A stretch of DNA of 64,000 nucleotides from Mycobacterium sp. OAS707 (GCF_014873705.1 NZ_JADBDS010000002.1:558001-622000); one strand, 5' to 3'. Positions 11,172-22,888 are shown, numbered from the stretch's first letter. The notes: generated by a model from the letters alone, not told the origin. Numbers and translations are program-made.

Positions 11172-11181
11172 TCTATATAGA
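11172..11181. promoter_or_regulatory. 10-bp perfect palindrome upstream of the ArsR-type regulator
   Basis: TCTATATAGA lies about 20 bp before the ATG of the ArsR-family gene. The surroundings (11155-11195) are distinctly AT-rich. ArsR proteins commonly autoregulate by binding such a site over the -10 region, so this is a plausible operator/promoter core. No footprint evidence exists here. Confidence 0.35.
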
Positions 11182-11201
11182 CGGAGTGCAATACTCGTGG
11201 C

Positions 11202-11519
11202 ATGGACGTCTTCGAAGCGGTCGCTGAGCCAAGCCGGCGTGCGCTGCTCGACGCGCTGATCGACGGTGAACGCACGGCCGGCGAGCTTGTCGCGACGCTG
11301 CCCGGCCTGACCCAGCCCACCGTCTCGCGGCACCTGCGGGTGTTGCGTGAGGTCGGCCTCGTCGAGGTCCGACCGGACGCGCAGCGGCGCATCTACGCGT
11401 TGCGTGCCGACGGGCTGGTCGCCATCGACGACTGGATCAACCGGTATCGCCACTACTGGGCCGACCATCTCGACGCCCTGCAGCGGCACCTCGAACGCAA
11501 GCACAAGGAGTCACGATGA
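11202..11519 (+). CDS. ArsR-family winged-helix transcriptional regulator
   Basis: The 105-residue protein opens MDVFEAVAEPSRRALLDAL and carries the helix-turn-helix block LPGLTQPTVSRHLRVLREVG, followed by the wing VRPDAQRRIYALRAD. No metal-binding Cys cluster is visible, so it belongs to the metal-independent ArsR group that is often encoded just before an SRPBCC/AHSA1 protein. That is exactly the case here: its stop overlaps the SRPBCC start by four bases. It probably represses its own small operon. Confidence 0.88.
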   Translation: MDVFEAVAEPSRRALLDALIDGERTAGELVATLPGLTQPTVSRHLRVLREVGLVEVRPDAQRRIYALRADGLVAIDDWINRYRHYWADHLDALQRHLERKHKESR

Positions 11520-12013
11520 GCGAACGCGACGGACGGCTCACCGTCGACGGCGATCACGCGGTGTTGAATTTCGAACGCCGCCTGCCCTTTCCGATCGAAG
11601 CGGTGTGGTCGGCGATCACCGATCCGCACGAACGAGAGCAATGGTTCGGCGAAACGACGATCGAGCCCCGCGAGGGCGGAACCATCGACATGGTCGCAAC
11701 CGGTCCGCCGTTACCGCCCGAGCGCAAGCGGATGACCGGCCGCATCCTGGTGTGGGACCCGCCGCACGTGCTCGAACACGAGTGGAAGCAACCGATTGTC
11801 GAAGACGGTGTGGTGCGCTACGAACTCAGCGTCGACGGTGACGGCACGCTGCTGCGGTTCACCCACCGCGGGCTCGGCATCCGCAACGCATCGGGATTCT
11901 TCGGAGGCACCCACGCCTACCTGGATCGGCTCGAGGCCTACCTGTCCGGCGATGAGCTGCCGGACTGGACCACCCGTCGTCTTGAAGTAAACCAACGAAT
12001 GGAAGCGAACTGA
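11516..12013 (+). CDS. SRPBCC (AHSA1-like) domain protein
   Basis: The 165-residue single-domain protein shows the START/Bet v1-like pattern of AHSA1 homologues: FERRLPFPIEAVWSAITDP, EQWFGETTIEPREGG, then the cavity-lining WDPPHVLEHEW block and a C-terminal helix with GGTHAYLDRLEAYL. Such proteins bind hydrophobic ligands, but the ligand is unknown. It is coupled by ATGA overlap to the ArsR regulator and is followed two bases later by the flavodoxin-like gene, so the three form one unit. Confidence 0.82.
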   Translation: MSERDGRLTVDGDHAVLNFERRLPFPIEAVWSAITDPHEREQWFGETTIEPREGGTIDMVATGPPLPPERKRMTGRILVWDPPHVLEHEWKQPIVEDGVVRYELSVDGDGTLLRFTHRGLGIRNASGFFGGTHAYLDRLEAYLSGDELPDWTTRRLEVNQRMEAN

Positions 12014-12014
12014 C

Positions 12015-12662
12015 ATGTCGCACAATGGTTCTGACATCGCCGCCCCGACCATCGCCATCGCCTACCACTCGGGCTTCGGCCACACCGCGGTGCTCGCCGA
12101 AGCCGTGGCCGAGGGTGCGCGTGAGGCGGGCGCCCATGTCCATGTGACTGCGGTCGACCGGATGACAGAAGAGGACTGGGACATCCTCGATGCCGCCGAC
12201 GGCATCGTGTTCGGCAGCGCGACGTACATGGGCAACGTGTCGGCAGGCTTTCAGGCCTTCGCCGAACAGACCGGCAGGCGTTGCCTCAACGGCAGTTGGC
12301 GCGACAAGGTCGCCGGCGGGTTTACGAACTCCGGCGCCAAGAGCGGCGACAAAGTCAACACGCTGGTGTCGCTTGCGATCTTCGCTGCGCAACACCACAT
12401 GCATTGGGTCAGCCTCGGTTTGGGCGCCGGCTGGAACAGTGCCGCGGGCAGCGAAAACGACCTCAACCGCCTCGGCTTCTGGCTCGGGGCCGGCGCGCAG
12501 ACCGACGTCGACGCCAACGTAGACCAGGTACACCCTTCGGATGTGCAGACGTGCCGCCATCTCGGCTGGCGCGTCGCCGTCGTGACCCGGCAGGTAATGG
12601 TGGGCCGCTCCGCTACTCCAGCGGTGTCATCTCCTGCAGCATCGTCGGCACCAATTCACTGA
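12015..12662 (+). CDS. Flavodoxin/NADPH-dependent FMN reductase family protein (WrbA-like)
   Basis: The 215-residue protein starts with the flavodoxin beta1-loop IAIAYHSGFGHTAVLAEAVA, which binds FMN phosphate. It continues with DGIVFGSATYMGNVSAGFQAF and the DKVAGGFTNSG segment typical of WrbA-like quinone/FMN reductases. It follows the SRPBCC gene after a single base, which suggests a redox or stress role under the ArsR regulator. Its last 50 bp overlap the 3' end of the convergent flavin oxidoreductase gene, an unusually long convergent overlap. The C-terminal tail after about residue 195 (Ala/Ser/Pro-rich) is encoded there and may be a recent extension. Confidence 0.82.
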   Translation: MSHNGSDIAAPTIAIAYHSGFGHTAVLAEAVAEGAREAGAHVHVTAVDRMTEEDWDILDAADGIVFGSATYMGNVSAGFQAFAEQTGRRCLNGSWRDKVAGGFTNSGAKSGDKVNTLVSLAIFAAQHHMHWVSLGLGAGWNSAAGSENDLNRLGFWLGAGAQTDVDANVDQVHPSDVQTCRHLGWRVAVVTRQVMVGRSATPAVSSPAASSAPIH

Positions 12663-13983
12663 CCGTCGGGTGGATGTGCATCGTGCGGGAAATCGCGGTG
12701 TAGGGCTTCTTCGCGGTCATGATGTCGAGGATCGCGTGGATGACCTCGTCGCCGCCGACGCCGAGGATTGCGGCGCCGAGGATCTCTTCGGTCTCGGCGT
12801 CGACGACGACCTTCATGAAGCCCTGGGTCTCCCCCTTCTCCACTGCTCGCCCGACGCGTGTCATCGGTCGCTTGCCCACCAACGCTTTTCGGCCGGACTT
12901 GCGCACCTCGTCGACGGTCATGCCCGCTCGGCCAAGCGGCGGGTCGATGTACAGCGCGTAGGTGGTGACGCGGTCGCTCACCCGTCGCGGGTCATCGTCG
13001 AGCAGGTTGGCCGCGACGATCTCGAAGTCGTTGTACGACGTATGGGTGAAGGCCCCGCGACCGTTGCAGTCACCCATCGCCCAGATGTGCTCGACATTGG
13101 TCCGCAACTGATCGTCGACGACGATGTAGCCGCGAGCGTCGGTCTCGACGCCCGCCTGCTCCAATCCGAGGTCGTCGGTATTGGGCTGGCGTCCGACGGC
13201 CACCAGCAGGTGCGTGCCGGTGATCGGCTCGGCGCCGTCGGCAGGCGTCACCTGAAACCCGCTGTTGCGCTTGGCGAATCGGATCGCGCTGGCATTCACC
13301 ACGACGTCGATGCCTTCGGCCTGCAGGATCTCCTTCACGGTGGCCGAGACGTCCTCGTCCTCCCGTGACGTCAGCCGCGGACCCTTCTCGATCACGGTGA
13401 CACGCGCACCGAAGCGCCGGTACATCTGCGCGAACTCCAGCGCGATGTAACTGCCGCCGATCACCACCAAATGCTCCGGCACGGTATCCAGTTCGAGGAT
13501 GCCGACATTCGTCATGTAGTCGATCTCGGAAAGCCCGGGCATGTCGGGCGCCACCGCACGACCACCGACGTTGAGGAAGATCCTGTCGGCTTCCAGCACG
13601 CGGCCGTCGACGCTGATGGTGTGCGGCCCCTCGAAGCGGGCGTGCCCGCGGATCAGCGTGCACCCCTTCATGCCTTCGAGCCATGACTCGACGCCACTTC
13701 GGTCGTCGAGCATGATCTTGTCCTTACGAGCCTTCACCTTCGCCATGTCGACGGTGATTTCGCCTGTGCCGACGCCGTATTCGGCTCCGCGGCGCGACAG
13801 GTGCGCGGCGTGCGCACTTGCGACCAGCGTCTTGGTCGGGATGCAACCGGTGTTGACGCAGGTGCCGCCGACCAGCTTGCGTTCGATCACCGCGACGGTC
13901 TGTCCGGCTTCTGTCAGTCTGCCGGCCAGCGGCGGTCCGGCCTGGCCGGCGCCGACGATGATCGCGTCGAATTTCTCTGGCAT
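12613..13983 (-). CDS. Class I FAD-dependent pyridine nucleotide-disulfide oxidoreductase (mercuric reductase-like)
   Basis: The 456-residue protein has the FAD Rossmann motif IIVGAGQAGPPLAGRL at the N-terminus and the redox-active pair in GGTCVNTGCIPTK near residues 40-47. It also has the NAD(P) motif VVIGGSYIALEFAQMY, the second FAD segment HIWAMGDCNGRGAFTHTS and a dimerisation domain ending in HIHPTVSELVPTML, with the His that works with the disulfide. The fold is that of dihydrolipoamide or mercuric reductases, but no N-terminal heavy-metal domain or C-terminal CC pair is present. The substrate is therefore open. It runs convergent to the flavodoxin gene and may be co-transcribed with the DUF4126 gene upstream. 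Confidence 0.9.
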   Translation of the reverse strand: MPEKFDAIIVGAGQAGPPLAGRLTEAGQTVAVIERKLVGGTCVNTGCIPTKTLVASAHAAHLSRRGAEYGVGTGEITVDMAKVKARKDKIMLDDRSGVESWLEGMKGCTLIRGHARFEGPHTISVDGRVLEADRIFLNVGGRAVAPDMPGLSEIDYMTNVGILELDTVPEHLVVIGGSYIALEFAQMYRRFGARVTVIEKGPRLTSREDEDVSATVKEILQAEGIDVVVNASAIRFAKRNSGFQVTPADGAEPITGTHLLVAVGRQPNTDDLGLEQAGVETDARGYIVVDDQLRTNVEHIWAMGDCNGRGAFTHTSYNDFEIVAANLLDDDPRRVSDRVTTYALYIDPPLGRAGMTVDEVRKSGRKALVGKRPMTRVGRAVEKGETQGFMKVVVDAETEEILGAAILGVGGDEVIHAILDIMTAKKPYTAISRTMHIHPTVSELVPTMLQEMTPLE

Positions 13984-13989
13984 AGCCGG

Positions 13990-14481
13990 CTAGACGAGCG
14001 GAGCGAAGCTGACGAGGAACGCGATGAGGAAGCCGCCGCCGACAGCGATCACGTCTTCTCCGATCGCGACGGGCCGGTCCTTGCCACCGTTGGCGGCCAC
14101 CAAGCGGCTGCGGCCTTCAGCACCGCCAAGGGTGCCGAGGACAGCGCCGATGATTCCGGCACCCATGCCGATGAAGGTGTGGTGGGACACGCTGCCGATG
14201 ACCGCGCCCGCGAAAGCCCCTGTGATGAGTCGCGTGGTGAACTGCGGCGGGGTCCTGCGGCTCGGCGTCTTCGGCAACTGGTCGGTGACGAGCTCGACGA
14301 GCAGGAAGATGGTCAGCACGGTGACGGTGATCGGATGGGCGACCCATTCCGACCATTTGCCGTCGACGTCGATCCAGCCGAGAAACGCACCCCACGCGAC
14401 CACCGCAGGGGCGGTCAGCGCGCGCAGACCGGCGATCACGCCGATCAGCACCGCGAGCACGATAACGACGACCTGCGTCAT
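13990..14481 (-). CDS. DUF4126 family membrane protein (Rv2120c-like)
   Basis: The 163-residue protein has about four hydrophobic segments (VVVIVLAVLIGVIAGLRAL, VTVLTIFLLVELVTD, ITGAFAGAVIGSV, and a glycine-rich GMGAGIIGAVLGTLGG span) and a final GGGFLIAFLVSF helix. This is the pattern of DUF4126 membrane proteins. In M. tuberculosis the equivalent gene (Rv2120c) also sits next to hisG. It ends six bases before the start of the oxidoreductase gene on the same strand. No function is known. Confidence 0.82.
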   Translation of the reverse strand: MTQVVVIVLAVLIGVIAGLRALTAPAVVAWGAFLGWIDVDGKWSEWVAHPITVTVLTIFLLVELVTDQLPKTPSRRTPPQFTTRLITGAFAGAVIGSVSHHTFIGMGAGIIGAVLGTLGGAEGRSRLVAANGGKDRPVAIGEDVIAVGGGFLIAFLVSFAPLV

Positions 14482-14549
14482 GGCAACCTCCGGAGCCGCG
14501 AAAAGGACACCCGGACGCTAACACGCACCCCGCGAATGATCCCGCCGAA

Positions 14550-15416
14550 TCAGAAGCGGCAGAACCGGATGTCAGAGGCCAGAATCGCCTTGGCACCGAT
14601 CGCCGCGAGTTCGTCCATGATCGCGTTGACATCTCGGCGCGGAACCAGTGCCCGCACGGCTACCCACTCCGGATCGGCAAGTGGGGCGATGGTTGGCGAT
14701 TCGAGTCCCGGTGTCACCGCGGTGGCAGCGTCGAGCACGCTGCGCGGACAGTCGTAGTCGAGCATCAAGTACTGCTGCCCGAACACCACGCCTTGCACCC
14801 GCCCCGCCAACTGTTCTCGGGCCGCGGCATTCTCTTCGCTCGGCGTCTCGCTCTCGATGAGGACCGCCTCCGAATCACACAGCGGTTCCCCGAACGCGAC
14901 GAGGTCATGCAGCCCGAGCGTCCGGCCCGAACCAACCACATCGGCGATCGCATCCGCGACTCCGAGCTGCACCGAAATTTCCACGGCGCCATCGAGCCGT
15001 ATCACGGTTGCTTCAATCCCCCGCTGCGCCAAGTCTTTTCGCACCAGATGGGGGAAAGCCGTGGCAATGCGCTTGCCAGCGAGCTCCTCGATGCGCCACG
15101 GGTGCCCTGCGGGCGCGGCGTAGCGGAAGGTAGACGATCCGAAGCCGAGCGCCAGCCGCTCGCGAACAGGCGCGTCGGATTCCTGGGCCAGATCGCGACC
15201 GGTGATGCCGAGGTCGAGTTGGCCCGAGCCGACGTAGATCGCAATGTCCTTGGGGCGCAGGAAGAAGAATTCGACATTGTTGACCGGGTCGATGACGGTC
15301 AGGTCCTTGGGATCGGTGCGCCGCCGGTAGCCCGCTTCGGACAGAATCTCGGCGGCCGGGTCGGAAAGCGTGCCCTTGTTGGGCACGGCGACCCGCAGGT
15401 TTGCGTTTCCGTTCAT
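14550..15416 (-). CDS. hisG: ATP phosphoribosyltransferase HisG (long form)
   Basis: HisG condenses ATP with PRPP in the first, feedback-controlled step of histidine synthesis. The 288-residue protein is the long form with a C-terminal ACT-like regulatory domain, so it does not need HisZ. It begins with [19 protein letters not shown] and has the catalytic lobe blocks [19 protein letters not shown] and [16 protein letters not shown] (the PRPP loop region). The regulatory domain runs from about residue 210 to the end, closing ASDIRFCRF. Its start overlaps the hisE stop by four bases (ATGA), so the two enzymes are translationally coupled. Synteny with Rv2121c-Rv2122c is exact. Confidence 0.97.
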   Translation of the reverse strand: MNGNANLRVAVPNKGTLSDPAAEILSEAGYRRRTDPKDLTVIDPVNNVEFFFLRPKDIAIYVGSGQLDLGITGRDLAQESDAPVRERLALGFGSSTFRYAAPAGHPWRIEELAGKRIATAFPHLVRKDLAQRGIEATVIRLDGAVEISVQLGVADAIADVVGSGRTLGLHDLVAFGEPLCDSEAVLIESETPSEENAAAREQLAGRVQGVVFGQQYLMLDYDCPRSVLDAATAVTPGLESPTIAPLADPEWVAVRALVPRRDVNAIMDELAAIGAKAILASDIRFCRF

Positions 15417-15694
15417 AGCTTGGCGTACACGTCGTCGAGGGTCAGTCCGCGTGAGATCATCAGCACCTGCGTCCAGTACAGCAACTGGCTGATCTCGTCG
15501 GCCAGGGCTTCGTCACCCTCGTGTTCGGCGGCCAGCCACACCTCGCCGGCCTCTTCGAGAATCTTCTTGCCGAGCCCGTGCACGCCGCCGTCGAGCGCGG
15601 CGACGGTGCCGCTGCCCTGGGGGCGAGTGCGCGCCCGCTCCGTCAGTTCGGCGAACAGGGCGTCGAAGGTCTTCACGGCACGCGATTGTTCCAC
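15413..15694 (-). CDS. hisE: Phosphoribosyl-ATP pyrophosphohydrolase HisE
   Basis: HisE removes pyrophosphate from phosphoribosyl-ATP, the second step of histidine synthesis. The 93-residue all-alpha protein of the MazG-like superfamily has the metal-binding acidic pattern [19 protein letters not shown] and [15 protein letters not shown]. In this organism it is separate from HisI, as in M. tuberculosis. It lies directly upstream of hisG with a four-base overlap. Confidence 0.96.
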   Translation of the reverse strand: MEQSRAVKTFDALFAELTERARTRPQGSGTVAALDGGVHGLGKKILEEAGEVWLAAEHEGDEALADEISQLLYWTQVLMISRGLTLDDVYAKL

Positions 15695-15733
15695 GTGCTG
15701 TTCGCAGCGGTCACGCGGGTTAACCGAGAAGTG

Positions 15734-17197
15734 TCATGTCTTCGCCGGGTGCGCGTCGTGATGCACCGCGTCGCGTTGCATGTCTTCGAGGTGTTTGCCC
15801 TTGGTTTCTGCGACCCACCGCCAAACGAAGATGAACGACAGCACCGCGCACAACGCATAGAACCCGTACGCCAATCCGAGCACGTTGCGCAGCCCCGGGA
15901 AGGTCACCGTGATCACCCAGTTGGCCGCCCATTGCCCGGCAGCGGCCAGCCCAAGGGCGGCACCCCGGATGCGGTTGGGGAACATTTCACCCAGCAGCAC
16001 CCACACCACGGGGCCCCACGACATCCCGAAGGCCACCACGAACAAGTTGGCGGCGACGAGCGCGATCGGACCGGCAACAGGGCCGAGGTGAGGCTTCCCG
16101 TCGATGATCTCGGCTGTCTGAAAGACGACCGCCATCGTCGCCAACGTGACCGCCATGCCGCTGGAGCCGACCAGGAGCAGCGGTTTGCGCCCGACCTTGT
16201 CGATCAGCGCGATCGCGATCAGCGTGGTCAAGATGTTGGTGATCGACGTGATCACAGTGATCGTGAACGACGAGCTCTCCTTGAAACCGACCGCCTCCCA
16301 CAGCACGTTGGAGTAGTAGAAGATCACGTTGATGCCGACGAACTGTTGGAAGACCGAGAGTCCGACACCGACCCACACGATTCCGTACAGGCCGCCGGTC
16401 GGCTTGCGCAGATCGCGCCACGACGGCGGCTTCTCGGACTTCAACGACTCCTGGATGCGAGTGATCGTGAGCTCCAGGTTCTTCTCGCCCAGCAACATCG
16501 TGAGCACTCGGCGGGCTTCCGGAATCCGGAATTTTGCAACGAGATAACGCGGCGACTCGGGAATCGTGAAGGCCAGTCCGCCGTACAGAACGGCAGGCAC
16601 CACCATCACGAGGAACATCCAGCGCCACGCCTCCAACCCCAGCCACAACTCCTCCCGCGATCCTCCGGCGAGGTGGGCCAGCAGATAGTCCACCGCCAGC
16701 GATAGGAAGATTCCGGTCACGATCGCCAACTGCTGCAGCGAGCCGAGCCGACCACGGATGCGTGGCGGTGAGGTCTCGGCGATGTAGGCGGGGGCGATGA
16801 CCGACGCGACTCCAACCCCGATGCCGCCGACGACGCGGAAGATCACCACCAGCCACACGTTGGGCGCAAGACCCGTGCCGATCGCACTGATCATGAACAG
16901 GACGGCAGCGATCTTCATGACGGACAACCGCCCGATCCGGTCGGCGAGCCGGCCCGCGGTGACAGCGCCGAGCGCGGCGCCCAGCAGAGCCGAGGCGACC
17001 GCGAAGCCGAGGGTGGTGTTGCCGATGCCGAAGTCCTCTTGAATGGACGAGACCGCACCGTTGATCACCGCGCTGTCATAGCCGAACAGAAAGCCGCCCA
17101 GAGCGGCGACGGAAGCGATCAACACCACCCGGCCGCTGTGTTCGGATTCTTCGTAGTCCAAGCCGGATGCAGAATCACCAACGGGCCCGTGAGTCAT
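15734..17197 (-). CDS. Sugar-porter family MFS transporter (glucose permease-like)
   Basis: The 487-residue protein has twelve predicted membrane spans and the hallmark motifs of the sugar porter family. These are GRLADRIGR between TM2 and TM3, the PESPRYL motif after TM6 (here IPESPRYLVAKFR), QQFVGINVIFYYSN in TM7, ALIDKVGRKPLLL between TM8 and TM9, and WVAETKGKHLEDM after TM12 (the PETKG motif with A for P). It is probably a proton-coupled importer of a hexose. A glucose permease is known from this neighbourhood in M. smegmatis (from memory), but I cannot prove orthology. It occupies the interval that holds PPE37 in M. tuberculosis. Confidence 0.88.
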   Translation of the reverse strand: MTHGPVGDSASGLDYEESEHSGRVVLIASVAALGGFLFGYDSAVINGAVSSIQEDFGIGNTTLGFAVASALLGAALGAVTAGRLADRIGRLSVMKIAAVLFMISAIGTGLAPNVWLVVIFRVVGGIGVGVASVIAPAYIAETSPPRIRGRLGSLQQLAIVTGIFLSLAVDYLLAHLAGGSREELWLGLEAWRWMFLVMVVPAVLYGGLAFTIPESPRYLVAKFRIPEARRVLTMLLGEKNLELTITRIQESLKSEKPPSWRDLRKPTGGLYGIVWVGVGLSVFQQFVGINVIFYYSNVLWEAVGFKESSSFTITVITSITNILTTLIAIALIDKVGRKPLLLVGSSGMAVTLATMAVVFQTAEIIDGKPHLGPVAGPIALVAANLFVVAFGMSWGPVVWVLLGEMFPNRIRGAALGLAAAGQWAANWVITVTFPGLRNVLGLAYGFYALCAVLSFIFVWRWVAETKGKHLEDMQRDAVHHDAHPAKT

Positions 17198-17255
17198 GTG
17201 ACGCCCTTCCGCAGCATTGCGTGACGAGAATCACATTCAATCACTTACGCCCATG

Positions 17256-17936
17256 TCAGGCGGTGCGTTCCCCGAACTGTACGAGTTCTGCATGCACGCG
17301 CCGCAGATCGGCTACATCGATTCCGGCAAGCGAGCGAACGTGGCGGCGACGTGGACCGGTGGGCACAGCTACGTCGTTGGGCACCACCAAAACCGGACAG
17401 CCTGCGCCCTCGGCGGCCGCGGTCCCGGTCACCGAGTCCTCGATGGCCAGGCACAGATCGGGCGGCAGGTCCAGCAATTCTGCTGCCCGTAGGTAGAGAT
17501 CGGGCGCGGGTTTGCCCTGTGGCACCTCGTCGGCGCACACAGTCGCCGAAAAGTAGTGGCGGCCAATGCTGTTCAACGCCCTGTCGGTGAGTGCCCGCGC
17601 AGTGTTGGTAACCAGCGCCATCGGGACTTCTTCTGCGGCAAGCGATTCCAATAACTCCTGCGCGCCGTCACACCAGGGCAGGCCGTGGTCGAACAGGTCC
17701 GCCGTGTAGTCGTGCAGCCAGCGGATGGAGTCCGTCACCGCAACCGGATCAGGTTCCAGGCCGAGGTCGGCGTACACGGTCTGCATCGTGTCTTCGGCCG
17801 AACCGCCGACCATCGACGTGCGCACTTCGTGGGACAGCGTGCCACCGAGATGGTCGTACAGCGCAGCCAGCGAAATGTCCCAGAGCTTTTCCGAGTCGAC
17901 GAGGGTGCCATCCATGTCGAACAGCACCGCTTGCAT
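17256..17936 (-). CDS. HAD-superfamily phosphatase (beta-phosphoglucomutase-like subfamily)
   Basis: The 226-residue protein starts at ATG 17936 with MQAVLFDMDGTLVDS, HAD motif I with both catalytic aspartates. An alpha-helical cap domain spans about residues 18-90. Motif II is VTNTARAL, motif III is in GKPAPDLYL and motif IV is AIEDSVTG. This organisation is that of small-molecule phosphatases or beta-phosphoglucomutases. An open frame continues upstream to 18032, but that part overlaps the divergent gene and lacks family similarity. The substrate is unknown; nearness to a sugar transporter makes a sugar phosphate attractive but unproven. Confidence 0.88.
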   Translation of the reverse strand: MQAVLFDMDGTLVDSEKLWDISLAALYDHLGGTLSHEVRTSMVGGSAEDTMQTVYADLGLEPDPVAVTDSIRWLHDYTADLFDHGLPWCDGAQELLESLAAEEVPMALVTNTARALTDRALNSIGRHYFSATVCADEVPQGKPAPDLYLRAAELLDLPPDLCLAIEDSVTGTAAAEGAGCPVLVVPNDVAVPTGPRRRHVRSLAGIDVADLRRVHAELVQFGERTA

Positions 17937-17975
17937 GCCCCCGATTCTGTCAGAGGTCGTGCCTAGGGTGAAATC

Positions 17976-18779
17976 ATGACCATTCTCGTGACCGGCGCCA
18001 CAGGAAACATCGGCCGACGCACTGTCGATCATCTGATCGACCTGGGCGCCAACGACATCCGTGCTTTGACGAAGAACCCCGCGAAGGCGAACCTGCCCGA
18101 AGGCGTTACGGCAGTCACCGGATACCTCGGCGATCCAGACTCGTTACCGGCCGCGTTCGAAGGCGTCGAGCGTATGTACCTGGCTCCGCTGCCCGAAACG
18201 CTGGACGTCACGCTCGCATTGGCCAAAAAGGCAGGCGTGCAGTACGTCGTGGCGTTATCGGGAGAAGCGCACTGGCAGGCGCACGCCGACGCGGTGGCCA
18301 ACTCGGGACTGGTCAACACCCAACTCGGCCCCGGCGAGTTTCTGGACAACTTCGGCATCTGGGCCGCGCAGATCAAGGCGACGCGCACGGTTCGCGAGCC
18401 CTACCCCACGGCTGTGGAAGCGCCCATCTCGATGGACGACATCGCCAGGGTGGCGGCCGCATTGTTGGCCAAACCCGATGAGGCCCACTTCGGCAAGATG
18501 TATCCCATCACCGGGCCTGAGGCGTTGACCCGTGCGCAGATCGCCGAACAGATCGGCATAGGCATCGGTGCACCGGTCACCTATCAGCAGTGCGACAGGG
18601 CCGAAGCCGAAGCGGCCTTTCAGGGCGCCCTCGGCCCGAATGCCGCGTGGTACCTCGACCAAATCGCGGACGCCGTGGACCATCCCCAGCGGGCCAACGA
18701 CTTGGTCGCCGAACTGACCGGCGCGCCCGCCCAGTCGGTCGCCCAGTGGGCGGCGCAAAACGCCGAGCTGTTTCGGTGA
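17976..18779 (+). CDS. NmrA-like NAD(P)H-binding oxidoreductase (atypical SDR)
   Basis: The 267-residue protein opens with MTILVTGATGNIGRRTVDHL, the glycine-rich nucleotide-binding motif of atypical SDRs (NmrA/QOR2/azoreductase-like). The segment QYVVALSGEAHWQAHADAV replaces the classical YxxxK active site, and the C-terminal part contains the TGPEALTRAQIAEQIG block usual for this group. It starts 40 bp from the divergent HAD gene and ends 11 bp before the convergent metH stop. The electron acceptor is unknown. Confidence 0.85.
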   Translation: MTILVTGATGNIGRRTVDHLIDLGANDIRALTKNPAKANLPEGVTAVTGYLGDPDSLPAAFEGVERMYLAPLPETLDVTLALAKKAGVQYVVALSGEAHWQAHADAVANSGLVNTQLGPGEFLDNFGIWAAQIKATRTVREPYPTAVEAPISMDDIARVAAALLAKPDEAHFGKMYPITGPEALTRAQIAEQIGIGIGAPVTYQQCDRAEAEAAFQGALGPNAAWYLDQIADAVDHPQRANDLVAELTGAPAQSVAQWAAQNAELFR

Positions 18780-18789
18780 CTGCGGGTGC

Positions 18790-22536
<3,747 letters not shown>

Positions 22537-22540
22537 GTGC

Positions 22541-22630
22541 GTTCCTTCCTTAACGGAAGGCGTCCTTGACTCTGCCGAGCGTGGCGGATACCGGCAGGGA
22601 CCGGGATCCGTTGCAACGCCTCTCGACGGT
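22541..22630 (-). promoter_or_regulatory. Predicted S-adenosylhomocysteine (SAH) riboswitch controlling metH translation
   Basis: On the minus strand, the 90 bases before metH fold into the SAH-riboswitch pattern. P1 pairs 22622-22627 with 22574-22579. P2 pairs 22606-22610 with 22585-22589 and continues in a CCGG/CCGG stem (22601-22604 with 22591-22594). A pseudoknot pairs 22616-22621 (AGGCGU) with 22558-22563 (ACGCCU). Conserved core bases GUUGCAACGG and GCCACGCUCGG are present. The 3' half of the pseudoknot overlaps an anti-Shine-Dalgarno arm (22555-22560, CCUUCC) that can pair with the metH ribosome site (22544-22549, GGAAGG). SAH binding would therefore free the ribosome site, the ON-switch logic known for this class. 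This is a prediction by eye. Confidence 0.78.
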
Positions 22631-22654
22631 GAAAGTCTACGTCGTCGCCCGACA

Positions 22655-22888
22655 GACGTGTGGACGCCGGGTTTGTCGCCCCCGAGCCACAGCTCGCGGA
22701 ACCAGTCGGCGATGTCGCGGTAACCAAGGTCAACCAGATTGCAGCCGAACGTATTTCGTCTCTGCGGAGTCGTGCGAGAGGTCCGTCGCCTGCAGCCGGC
22801 GGCTCATCGCGCCCTTGCCCACCATCACTCGCGTCGACAGCGTGTCGAGCAAATGGGTGTCGCAGGCCCGCTTGGTCACATCAGCCAC
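22655..22888 (-). pseudogene. Remnant of a native mycobacterial-type metH (5' fragment, internally deleted and frameshifted)
   Basis: From GTG 22888 the frame reads [19 protein letters not shown] and then LQATDLSHD. This matches the N-terminus of remembered M. tuberculosis MetH (LLDVLSQRVMVGDGAMGTQ, LQAADLTLDD). It jumps over about 30 residues to ETK, loses frame, and continues as [20 protein letters not shown], matching the FGCNLSNLGDYDIADRIRDL region. It then decays before the riboswitch. The conserved DGAMG motif has become KGAMS. The fragment has no folate, B12 or reactivation domain, so it cannot be functional. Translation of the first 52 codons as a small peptide is possible but not supported. 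Confidence 0.75.
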
